From Rehmannia glutinosa (taxonomy: Eukaryota > Streptophyta > Magnoliopsida > Lamiales > Orobanchaceae): 64,000 nucleotides of DNA. This document shows positions 22,681 through 33,250 of this stretch, in pieces (position 1 is the first letter of the stretch; each line of letters starts with the position of its first letter). The stretch lies in contig JABTTQ020001494.1 in the NCBI GenBank assembly GCA_016081115.2, positions 124,001 through 188,000 on the forward strand, given 5' to 3'. The notes beneath the pieces were generated by a model, which saw only the letters and a program-made list of their open reading frames with translations, ran no database searches and was not told the origin of the DNA. Position numbers and translations under genes: made by a program.

Positions 22681-23078
22681 TAGAGATGACAGTGGGGTGG
22701 GAAATCCTCGTTCCCCGCAGGGATCTGTCCCGAACAGAGCGGGGAACCGAATATTAAATATATAATATAATATTTGAAATATATTATAAATATAATAAAA
22801 TAACAAAATCTTTAATTTATTTTATTTCTTTTGTATAATGAGTGATATATTAGTTTATTTATACAATTTATATATTTTTTAAATATTTAAAAATTATTAA
22901 AAATTTTAAAAAATATTAGTTTTTTGCAAAAGTAAACAAATCAAAATAGGGGCAGGGATCCCCGTCGGGACAGGGATGGGGGCAATTTTTTCCCCATTTG
23001 TCCATGAGGGGATGGATGGGGATTTCCGCGACCACGGGACGGGGATGGAGATCGCTCTCCGCTCCATTGACATCCCTA
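22681..23078. mobile_element. hAT-like MITE (copy 2)
   Basis: Same termini as the copy at 13913-14305 (TAGAGATGACAGTGG... and ...CCATTGACATCCCTA) and the same GGGGA-rich interior. It was copied as part of the segmental duplication rather than by transposition. Confidence 0.65.
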
Positions 23079-23102
23079 ATCATATATATATAAATATATA
23101 TA

Positions 23103-24355
23103 GGATATGGATCAAATGGGTCCTCCCATTTGGGGGGAGTCCATAGAACCAATCCTGACCATAGATTAATATTTTTGGGTGATCCAGATTTTTAGGGAGT
23201 TTTATATTTATTTTTTTTTGTTTCAACAACTAAGAAGGCTAGGGTGATTATTTTACAATATAGAATCAGTTATTGACATTTTATGAGATCTCAATCACGT
23301 TCAATTTATTTCCCCCTTTCACGCGACACGTGCTTTCAGTTTTTGAGTAACTCATATCCCTCATATTCATGTTTTTTTTTCTCCAGCTTATTCTGTTGTT
23401 GACCGCTTATATAATATAATCATATTGCATGTGTAGTATAACCATATTGCATGTGTAATTTAATCATATATGTGTTGCATATGTAGTGTATATTTGTTGC
23501 TTATGTAGTATAGGGTTATTGCTTATTACTTGCTTATGTAGTTAATGTATTTGTGTTGCATATGTAGTGTATATTCGTTGTTTATGTAGTATGATTTTGT
23601 TGCTTATGACTTGCTTATGTAGTTAATGTATCTGTGGTGCATACGTAGTGTAAATTCGTTGCTTATGTAGTATAATCTTGTTGGTTATGTAGTATGGGTT
23701 TCTTCCTTAAGACTTGCTTATGTAGTTAATATAATTGTAGTGCATACGTACTGTATATTCATTGTTTATGTAGTATAGGTTTGTTGCTTATGTAGTATGG
23801 GATTGATGCTGATGACTTGCTTATGTAGTTAATATATATGTGGCGCATACGTAATGTATATTTGTTGCTTATGTAGTATAGGCCTATTGCTTATGTAGTA
23901 TGAATTGGTTCCTCATGACTTGCTTATGTAGTTAATATATCTAAATGCACCATGATGCATCTATACAAGCAACAAATTACATCTTCATAAGCAACCTTCG
24001 AACTGTAGTCGAGTTCTAGCAACTATAGCGAATTGCCTGCAACTTTTTTCAGCCCCTGGTAATGCATTAAAGAAGAAAGATGAAGGATTTCTCACAGTAG
24101 TGCATTAAAGAAGAAGGATGAGGATTGTTACGTTGATTTTGCTTTGAGATTTGGAAGGATTGCGTGAATCCCGTGAATATTGCTGAATACCGTGAATATT
24201 GGGCTATTTTGGAGGATGACCAATTTACCTATGTATTTAATTAACTAGCTTGTAATTTGTAATTTTGCCTCTTAAATTGCTGCCCTTGAAAAAATTAAAT
24301 ATATGGCTAGGATTGGTCCCTATGGACTCACCCTATGAGGTGGTCTCATATAACC
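23103..24355. mobile_element. Inverted-repeat element with 103-bp tandem repeats (copy 2)
   Basis: Same termini and same GACTTGCTTATGTAGTTAAT repeats as 14330-15354. It carries an additional block at 24000-24225 (containing GTGAATATTG repeats and two GCATTAAAGAAGAA words) that is absent from copy 1. Confidence 0.55.

Positions 24356-24356
<1 letters not shown>

Positions 24357-24423
<67 letters not shown>
24357..24423. repeat. (CT)n(TA)n microsatellite
   Basis: An uninterrupted CT run is followed directly by a TA run, at the right edge of the segmental duplication. It is absent at the end of copy 1. Confidence 0.95.
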
Positions 24424-24425
<2 letters not shown>

Positions 24426-24653
24426 TTAAAGGCAGAGAATAGATGAACGGTATAATCATCAGTTTTAATTAAAATGACTAAGATAATACATGACTATTTT
24501 TTATTCTCACAAAATATAAGTATTCAATTTGGCCTATTACCACTATTAAATATGATTAAATAGGATTTGTAACTTACTGATGAGAACCTTGATGTTTTTA
24601 CAAAATTCATTCAAGATATTAAATTTACAGGGATAAGAATATTGAAAATTACT

Positions 24654-26141
24654 TGATGTGTGTAAAATATGCGTGCATTTTGGGGCTTAAAATGATATAT
24701 ATTTAATGCATGTGCACGCATATTTAGTGTGTTTTTACTTGGTTTCCTTAGAAGGACATGATACGCAGTATTCTTGTAACGTTTTACAGGAAACGGAGCT
24801 TTAAACAAAGAAATATCAGTTGAAATGCCCGGATAGGACGGACAAATGTGAAGAGAAGATCAAAACGGCAAAGAAAACATACAAAAACACTTCACACGGT
24901 CGGACCGTGTGGTGTCACACGACCGTGTGAAAATAACCGTCTGAAGTGGCACAACCATGTGGAAAAGAGGAAGAAAACAGGGGACGGAACCAAGCCGCAC
25001 GACCAGACCGTGTAGGCCCACACGGGCGTGTGCTGTTCAAAACTCCACACGGCCGTGTGGTGTCACATCGCCAGGCCGTGTGGGACTCTGCAGACGCGTT
25101 TTTCTGGAGTTCTTTTCCGTTCAAACTCTACAAGTGATCTCTCCCAGCATCTATAAAAGGGACCTAAGACTTGCACGAAAAATAATCACTTCATACAGAT
25201 AAAACACATCAAATTACATAGGAACACAAGATTCAAAGTATTCTGAGTGAGGAGGGCTAGGTCGCGAAGTACACGACAAGGCCTTTCACATCTACGGGAT
25301 CACAAAAGCTTCGAAGGCTTAGGAGGGAAATCCATCCCGACAAGAAGGGGTTTTCTTTCTATGTCTAGATCTCTTGTATGTGCTTAAACGATGTCATAAT
25401 GTTGATTTCGAATTTATCTCTAAATTTGTGATCAATGTTTGGCTAATCTTTTAGATCTTAGGGGCATAATCAAAACAGTGGATTCATGTTAAATCTTGAT
25501 TAATTGCTTTCTTAATTGATTCATGTGTTCTATTTTATGAATTCCAGTGCTTATTTATGATTGTCGATTATCTGATCAATAATTTGCATGACATACTTGT
25601 TAGTCCAGAATCTGGGAGGTGAGTTCTAACGAGACGAAAATTGAATTCAGACATAAACATGGTAATGTATCGGGAGGCTACTTCTGTTTGTGGGGAGTAT
25701 TTCAATTCAAAGATCTTTTGGGAATTAATAATAGTTGTGATGGATCGGGAGACCTCAATTATTATTAATCTACTGTTTATGTGCCACCCGGGAGGGGGAC
25801 TAAACTATTTTAGGAATTGAACCCATAAAAACGCATGAATTGGCTATTTAAACTTTAGTTGGATTTAATATTGAAGAAACATGTTGAGATTATGTGCCCA
25901 ATGTTGCTCCTGTAGTTGTTGAAAATACTTTTGGGTTTCACAAATTTATTTAGTTTTGCTTTTATTTTCGATTTTTATTACATACTTGATATTCAGTCGC
26001 TTCAATAAAATTGGAATGCGATGTTATTATAGCCTAAGTGTTTCACATATCAATGCCTGATGAATACGACATTGCTTGCCATTATTCTATAAACTACACT
26101 ATACACTTGCAGTTGTATGATCCATATATTTTTGGCGAACA
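24654..26141 (+). mobile_element. Solo LTR, 1488 bp, with 5-bp target duplication TTACT
   Basis: Starts TGATGTGTG, ends TTGGCGAACA, and is flanked by TTACT on both sides (24649-24653 and 26142-26146). It interrupts repeat family R exactly where the uninterrupted copy near 43970 reads GATTACT then CCCCCTTTG. U3 has a cluster of CACACGGCCGTGTG-type palindromes (24895-25085), followed by a CTATAAAAGG TATA box at 25151 on the plus strand. Only one LTR is present and no internal region. A Ty3/gypsy origin is likely from the palindromic U3, lineage uncertain. Confidence 0.85.
25151..25160 (+). promoter_or_regulatory. TATA box of the solo LTR
   Basis: CTATAAAAGG, just downstream of the GC-rich palindrome cluster, in the usual U3/R position about 500 bases into the LTR. 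Confidence 0.6.
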
Positions 26142-26880
26142 TTACTCTCCCATTCTCCTGCCGAATGTTATCCCAGATTCTTATAGTGATATAAAATCTG
26201 CAATCAAATATAGTAGGTTCCATATTTCTTTAAACATTGTATTGAATGACTTGAAGAGTAAAAAATTGGATTTGAAAACTGCCACAAGGAATAAACAGGG
26301 TAATGTCATTTGGTATCATGATTTTAAACTTGTTTTTATTTTGAGAAAAAAACGGGATTTTTATCATAAGTTGCATTGATATGTAATATACAATAAATTC
26401 CAATCATACATTTTGTATCATTTTAATCGAATATATATTTGGGTTGGGTTGGGTTTAAAACCGAATAAAAATAAAATGGGAGAATAGAAAGAAAAAACCC
26501 ACCAATATTTATATCGCTGATATGGTTAAATAAATCGAGGTTCAAATATATCTCCTGGTCTCTTGAGATCTTTGGAGATAAAATGATATTTTGTTAAAAT
26601 CAAAAAAATTATTAAATTTTAAAAAATAAAAATGGACGGAAAAATCTCACGCTGAAAAATAAATTTGATATATTGTATGTAAAAACAGATAAAAACAAAA
26701 ACAAAATTATTAAATTTTTTTTAAAAAAAAGAAAATAATAAATATAATAATTCGTAGGCAAAAATGTATATGAGACCGTCTCATGGGTCTATATACGTGA
26801 AACGTAGCCCCATATCCAAACCAAATCCAAATTTTTTATTTGATTCTCTATCTATGTTGAAAATACACACATATAGTCAT

Positions 26881-27760
26881 TGTAACACAAATTTTTATTG
26901 TCTGTGAATTAATAAACAAGAAAAAGCATACAAATTAAATATATATATGAATCAAAATAAAAAATATAGGTTGCAATCTCTATTTCTCCTTTGATTATTT
27001 TCTTCAAGAACAAAATATCCGTAATTTGAGAATTTGGAGTTGAACTCTTCAGTTTGATCTTCTCCAAATTTGAACTTGAATTTTAATAACGTTATTCGAG
27101 GGATTGAAAACTTAATCTCAAATCAAACGTGGAATATTCAATATATTTGACTTTTAAACTTCAGACCTTCTTAGTGGGTTTGACTCTTCGATCTTCCTCC
27201 AAGATGTATTTGACTCAATAACGTTAACTCGAGGGCTTGAAAGCTTATTCCCGAATCAAACGCCATGATTTAAGTGAACTTCACGATGAACGCCTTGAAT
27301 TTCACCTTAAACACTGTGGATCTCCTTGAATTTGTTCATCTTGACTTGAGAGAATATCCTCCACCGCTTTCTTGCTTGAATTTCTTCTCTTCGAATTGTG
27401 TTTTAATTCCTTGAGAATAACCCCTATTTATACTTGTAGGAGGGGGGTCTTTGGATAACTCATAAGATGAAGGTTTTGATTTGATTGATCCTTCAAGATT
27501 TAATATTTATCTCTTTAATCACGAATTGTGATAATTATCAAAAAAAATAATAATTTATCAAGATAAATCTTGATTTTTGACATTTGATAATATTTAATTG
27601 GCCAACAAAATATATATTAATGTACCAATTAATTAACGATTTAAATTAGGAATTAAATTTAATTAAATTTTCAAATATAAATAGAAATTATAAAATTGAT
27701 ATTTAATAAAGAATTTCACATGTGAAACTATTTTATTGGTACAAATTTAATTTATCTACA
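26881..27760 (-). mobile_element. 3' LTR of the Tat element
   Basis: On the minus strand it begins TGTAGATAAATTAAATTTGT at 27760 and ends AATTTGTGTTACA at 26881. The TATA box TATAAATAGGGG (minus) lies at 27421-27432. The LTR aligns with 39411-40373 over its whole length except for a 95-base insertion in the latter. Confidence 0.9.
27421..27432 (-). promoter_or_regulatory. LTR TATA box (Tat element, 3' LTR)
   Basis: TATAAATAGGGG on the minus strand. The equivalent site in the 5' LTR, which would drive the genomic transcript, is at 39946-39957. Confidence 0.65.
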
Positions 27761-27775
27761 AATGTCCCCTCGAGA
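27761..27775 (-). other. Polypurine tract of the Tat element
   Basis: TCTCGAGGGGACATT on the minus strand directly before the LTR start TGTAGATAAA. Position and purine content fit the plus-strand primer site. The 350 bases between here and the antisense ORF show no gene. Confidence 0.7.
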
Positions 27776-28125
27776 CTTATTTACGGACAATATGTATAGA
27801 AGTGAATAAGTCACGACGATTGCTCGAATTTTCCGGGCAAACTCACGTGAACTTGAACTATGGGCTTGAGAAATGATATGAACTTATGGGATTAAGAAAA
27901 TGAACTAAGGTAATTAAAAGGCCCACCTTCACTATGAAGTTCTTGGGTAGTTCGGCCGTTCCTTAAAATTCAGCCCATTTCGAAAATTTGATATTCACGA
28001 AAGCTGCTAAAAGAGAAGAAGAGTAATTCATTTTGTTGATAATTATTTAGTTTGTCTTCTAATCAATTTATTTTGCTTACACACCTTAGCATTTAATCCC
28101 ACAATCTCAGTTTTTCAAGAAAGAC

Positions 28126-31014
28126 ATGTCTCATATTGTCAGAAATATATATAGCCCATATATACACACGTTCATGGTTCTTGAACGAATTTCTTATTCT
28201 GATTACCGTTTGTATCTCAAATTGTTCATGAACTTTTGCTTACTTTTTTTTTCTTCGCCCGACGTGCAACATTTGGTTATTCTTGATGACGAGAGTCACG
28301 ATACAGAACGAGGCACCATTTTGGCGGTTTATGATCCATTTGTTGGTCGATACGCAAAGCAATGGCCAAAGTTGACGAATCGACTTCACCTAAGAGAATG
28401 GTCTCGTGAGATTCCACCAGTCAAGGACTCCAAATCCAAGATGTGGTCTCTAGAAGCAACCCATCACCAACAGTCTGATGAGCCAATTTCACTACCAACT
28501 TTGGGGCATCGTATCATCGAAGGCGAAACCAAATGGGAAGATCCAATCTGGTTTGCCGGTGAATTCCATGAATCGAGGACATCCTTACTCGATGCAAGAA
28601 CAAACTTCAGGCGGCCCGTATATACGACTCATTGTATGCTTCTCTCTTCACATATGATTGCAATTCCAATATCGTCAAGGGGTTTTGCGAGGCGTGATTT
28701 CCATCTACCAACACATTGCTGACTTCTCATGGCGAATTATCTATATCACTGTGGGATTTGCATACTCTAACTAGCTTGCCTATGCCTGGATTTTTGTATG
28801 ATGAAGTTGTTCCGAGTGCCAAGGAGCTTACCCGCGTTGATGAAGTAGGACTTAGATTTCTCACTCGTTCATGCAACCGCTTATGTCATGCTTATTAGCT
28901 ACTTCAAGGGAGTGTTAATGGGGATCATTGTTCACAAGTTTCTATCGATGACTGGGTCAACTTTTAGTTCAAGAAGGCTACGAATTATAATCCACCTCCC
29001 GTGCGTAAAGAGAAGAAGGCCTCACGTAAAGCGAAGCAAATTGAACATCCCGAGTCAACTCATAATCTACTTGGTGATATCGACGTCCATGGTGAATAGT
29101 CCTATGTTGAGAAGGCTTTATTTTCCAAGCTCGGTGTTAAGGATAGCTCAATGGAGAAAACATACTTGGTGGCATACTTGACTTGTTGGCTATGCTTATT
29201 TGTTCTTCCAAACGATGGTCTCAACTCAATACCCCCTAGCACTTTCAAGATGGCGAGTCTCATGGTATATGGGTAAACGGTGGACCTTGTTGTTCCTATT
29301 TTAGAGAGTATCTTTAGAGGTCTGAACAAGATTGCAAATTTTCCGAAGCCATCTCAGGCGTATTCAACGTTTCCCGTCCACTTTGTCTATGGTTGGTTGG
29401 CTCATTATTTCAAAAGTCATAATCAAGTTTGGCAAGGGACAAGCCCCAAGATGGCGATCCTTTCGGGCGAGGGACATACAAAATACTATGACCCCAAAGA
29501 AGCTCGCAGACGAATCCACAAAAGGGATTGGATTTCTTGGACTTGTACTATGATCACGAAGAACAATGATTTTTATTATGTTGACAATGGAAATGCAAAA
29601 AGATTTGAGCAAAACTACTTTATCGCCATTTATTCAAGTTATCTTTCCCTAAGATAAGGTGGGCATATTGTGATTGAGCCTTACAGTCTCCATAGATTCA
29701 GTCGCCAGTTTGGATTTCATCAAATGGTGCCGAGAATTCTCAAAGAGGATGTGCATGGAGCTTCATTAGAAGAAAGGGTTTACCATTAGCGTGTGTGCAC
29801 ATCGTTTAAGATATTTTCTAAAGCTTGGCTTCCTTGCATGCCCCCAAGTACAAAGATGTTTTCTTCAGAGGAATACAAACAATGGTGGGCCCGAGTTCAT
29901 GGAAACTACTTTGAAGAAAACATAGAGAGCTTGATTAATTCGAAGCCAAAGAAAGTTTTGTCGAAGGGCAAAGGGCATAGATATGGTCCACTTGGTGAGA
30001 ATATTCGAAGCTCTCCACTTGGGCATGTTGTTTCTTGTCCTAAGAGGTGCGATATCTTAGACGTTGAAGCTTGTGAATCAAATAAGAGAAAACTATTCAT
30101 TCCTTCTTTCGAAAAAAGTAGCAGCGGTGATGCGGACCATCATTGGAAGAGACTTAAAAAGACTGTCAAATCTCTAGAGCAGCAAGAAGCCAATGGTATT
30201 GCGAGTAATCAACCACTTTCGGAGAATTTTGTTGAAGAGGTCAATAACTTTTTTTTTATTGGTAACCCTTTTTTTAATTTGATGGTGTGATGTTTCAGCT
30301 GGAGAAACAACTACTCAATAATGAGTGTGAGCATGGATCACAAGATAGCCAGAGGTCGATTACAGAGCCCAACTTGTCAACCGTGAATCCTCAAAAGGTT
30401 ACATCTAACTCCACTGAGGCCAAGATGTCTCATTGTGCGGTATTTTCAGTATTTCAAGGTGAGAAATTTATTCGTAACCACCAGCAAGAATACCTTCAAA
30501 AGTTATGGAGCGATCTTCGTGAGAAGATATCCAACATTCCAGTTGACTCCCTTTCTTCTATTCGTGAGAAGATATCTCTTTGTGGATGGATCATTGAAAG
30601 ATCTGTTCGCCAAAGTTGTTGCATACGATCAAGCAAGGTCGTCATCTTTGGAGATTGTGTCTAAAGAACTTCTTGCATGACAATTGAGTGAAGTCGAAGA
30701 TCGTTTTCATGATGCCAAGACTAAAGAAGCTAAAGAGTCTGTCCGAATTTCATCCACTAAGGAAGAGTTAGAGTCCATTAACAGAGAGCTTAACAATTTG
30801 AGGAAACGAAAGAAGAATTTGACCGCCTCACTAAAGCGACAAGAATAACTTTTTTCACACTGCTCATACTGAAGTTCAACAGATTGAAGAAGAGATTACC
30901 GCTATTTAGAATACTTCACCTTTGAATGATGAAGTGCTGGAAATTTTGAAGATTTCAGTGGCGCATCTAGAGGCGGCCAAGGAAGAATTGAAGAACTTGC
31001 GTCCTTTTGATTAG
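28126..31014 (+). pseudogene. Antisense plant-mobile-domain ORF carried by the Tat element
   Basis: Read opposite to gag-pol, this region encodes an aminotransferase-like plant mobile domain protein in broken frames: an N-terminus with LVILDDESHDTERGTILAVY and WPKLTNRLHLREW (28260-28420); the core LSISLWDLHTLTSLPMPGFL then YDEVVPSAKELTRVDEVGL (28740-28860); an inner part with FPVHFVYGWLAHYF (29340-29420) and SSEEYKQWWARVHG (29860-29910); and a C-terminal coiled coil (30670-31014) with EELESINRELNNLRK and EAAKEELKNLRPFD before the stop. Such antisense ORFs are known in Tat-lineage elements; their function is unknown. The copy has several stops and frameshifts. It is convergent with pol, with about 500 bases between the two ends. 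Confidence 0.75.
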
Positions 31015-31534
31015 TTTTTTTTTTTTGCTTTATGTATGAGTACTTTTTTTTTTGGGATTACGTAATATAAATTGATCATATTCTATCTTGCAATCTATTA
31101 AGTACTTTTTTATGAAGTTTTTTTTTTGTCTTTTTTTCTTGTCTTTTGTTTTTCAATAACTATAACTCATCACAAACTCATGACTGAACTTAGAAAATTC
31201 TAAGCTGCCTACGTACCTAAGAAAAGGGATCAAGTCATAACGTAGTTCAAGGGACATTTTTTTAGGGGGTGCCATACACAGTTTATACTCATGCGGGCCA
31301 GGAGTATCTATTGCTTAACCACCCTAGACTAGGTGGGGTATTTAATATTTTAACCACATAAAATACCTTTAGTGAGAGAAATTAACAGTTTAACTGCATG
31401 TATTCACTTTGATGGGAAAGTTAGCAGTTTAACCACGTACTTTGCCTTTGGTGGTTACCGTTCATATTTTCTACTCGTGTGGATCAGAAGTAACATGCAG
31501 TTTAGGCTCATGCGTCATGGAGCTTTATTCCGTC
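31015..31534. other. Spacer between the convergent antisense ORF and pol
   Basis: T-rich poly-T stretches follow the antisense ORF stop. They are followed by an imperfect direct repeat built on AGTTTAACCACGTA/ATTTTAACCACATA, spaced about 55 bases. No gene seen. Confidence 0.6.
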
Positions 31535-32816
31535 TTAAGGATAATAACGTTTTAAGAATTTGCCATTTATGGGGCCAATTCTCAAGCCATCTTTGGCGAC
31601 CAATTTGTAAGCGCCATTAGTGTAGACTTTTTTAACAACATAAGGACTATCCCATTTTGATGTGAATTTGTTTCCAGTTCGGCAACTAGTAATGATGGGT
31701 CTTCTTACAGCAAGCACCAAATCACCAACTTGAAAGGAGCGTGATAACACCGTTTTGTTGAACGCCCTAGAAAGACGAACTTGATAACATTCAAGTCTTT
31801 GTTGTGCTTCTAATTTTTTCTCATCAAGAGCCTCTAATTCAGCAAGGCGTAATCGTGCATTTTATTCTTCGGTTAGTCCTTCTTGCAAAGCTATCCTTAG
31901 TGATGAAATTTTTTGTTCAAGGGGAACAACCGCTTCAACACCATATACAAGCGCATACGGAGTTGCTTGAGTGGGCGTTCTATATGTGGTTCGGTATGCC
32001 CATAGAGCTTCTCTGATCCTTTCGTGCCAGTCTCTCTTTGACTTTGAGACAACTTTCTTCAGCAAGCTACACAAAGTTTTGTTAAAAGCTTCAGCAAGTC
32101 CGTTAGCCGCATCGTTATACATAGATGACTTTCTTTGTTTGAATCCGAACTTTTGACAAAGTTTATCTATGAGGTTATTTGAGAAGGGCTTCCCGTTATC
32201 CGTTATTATGTATCGAGGGATCCCATAGCGATAAATAATGTTTATGCGGATAAAGTAGGCGATATTTTCTTTCTTCACTTCTTTGAGGGGTACTTCCTCA
32301 GCCCATTTAGAAAAGTAGTCTGTCACAGCCAAAATATACAAATGTCCTCTGGATGACTTGTCATAGGCCCGACCACATCAAAACCCCAAGCATCAAATGG
32401 CCATGAAACAACAGTAGGGTGCAACGGCTCAAGTGGTTGGTGAATGAAATTTGCATTAAATTGACAGGCTTGGCATCTTTGTGCTTAATCCATGCAATTC
32501 TTCACCATTGTCGGCCAATAGTAGCCCATTCTTTTAATTTGAAAGTGTAACTTTGGGCCTGACTGATGGGCGCCACAAACCCCCGAGTGAGCTTCTTCCA
32601 TGGCTTGAACAGCTTCATCATCGCCATTTGTCGTGGATCGTCAGGTAACTTCTCATACTTCAAATAATCCACAAGTAGTTGATGCCAATCTTCTTTCTCA
32701 ATTTCAAATACCTCTACAACATGATTTTCTTCTTCTTGATTGCAGTCTTCATCATCAAAGATTGGGGGTACTACCCAACTTCTGCAAAATGGCACACGAG
32801 CTTCACTTTGGGGCAT
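31535..32816 (-). pseudogene. Integrase of the Tat element
   Basis: Long minus-strand pieces: a linker/zinc-binding part (32502-32816), the catalytic core with ILAVTDYFSKWAEEVPLKEV, IPRYIITDNGKPFSNN and GLAEAFNKTLCSLL (the D, D and E of the DDE triad; 31862-32341), and a C-terminal SH3-like part with FQVGDLVLAVRRP and KWDSPYVVKKVY (31535-31750). The core is open for 159 codons, the best-preserved catalytic domain in the window. One or two frame changes separate the pieces, so the polyprotein is not intact. Confidence 0.88.
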
Positions 32817-32849
32817 GACAAGTGTAGAAACAAGTTTAGCTAAAGCATC

Positions 32850-33250
32850 GTCTTGTTTATTATCCTTCCTTGGAATATGCTCAATTATTACATCTCCAAG
32901 TCATCCAATAAGCCTCTTCGCATAATTGACGTATGGGAGTAGCTCGGGCTTCTTTACTTCGTATATTCCAAGTAGTTGATTGACCACCAATTTGAAATCT
33001 CCATAAACTTCCAGATGCAATTGCTTTATGTCAACTGCCATGTCTAACTCGATGATAAGAGCTTGGTATTCAACAACATTGTTTGAACAATTCGGAGTTA
33101 GAGTAAATGAGTAAGGCAAAAAATAACGAAGATGACTCCAGCTCCAGCTCCTTTTTTATAAGAAGCTCCATCAAAGTACATCTTCCATGGATGGGAAATT
33201 TCAATGACGAGCACATCTTCATCAGGTAATTCATCGGATAGCTCCCACTC
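32850..33250 (-). pseudogene. Second (archaeal-type) RNase H domain of the Tat element
   Basis: WKMYFDGASYKKGAGAGVIF (about 33130-33190) followed by a segment with NNVVEYQALIIELDMAVDIK and YGDFKLVVNQLLG (32901-33080) gives the D, E and D signature of an archaeal-like RNase H. An additional domain of this type downstream of the regular RNase H is characteristic of the Tat lineage. One frameshift lies between the two pieces near 33110. Confidence 0.75.

Larger units (their letters stand above)
21391..24355. repeat. Segmental duplication, copy 2
   Basis: Aligns with 12661-15354 in the same order. It differs by scattered substitutions, a roughly 40-base insertion at 21577-21616, and about 225 extra bases at 24000-24225 (or a deletion in copy 1). 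It contains the second hAT MITE (22681-23078) and the second inverted-repeat element (23103-24355). Its left edge falls inside the exon described at 21183-21390. Confidence 0.85.
24425..26770. repeat. Interspersed repeat family R, copy I (split by a solo LTR)
   Basis: Begins TTAAAGGCAGAGAATAGATG and continues after the LTR with CTGCCGAATGTTATCCCAGA through CGCTGATATGGTTAAATAAA and TGGTCTCTTGAGATC. The same order is seen at 43727-44040 plus 56521-57250, and in part at 57285-57680. The segment 26147-26379 keeps an open frame (LPNVIPDSYSDIKSAIKYSR, then NDLKSKKLDLKTATRNKQGN) that is also partly recognisable in the other copies. I do not recognise the protein. The family could be a MITE or a gene-fragment carrier. 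Confidence 0.6.
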
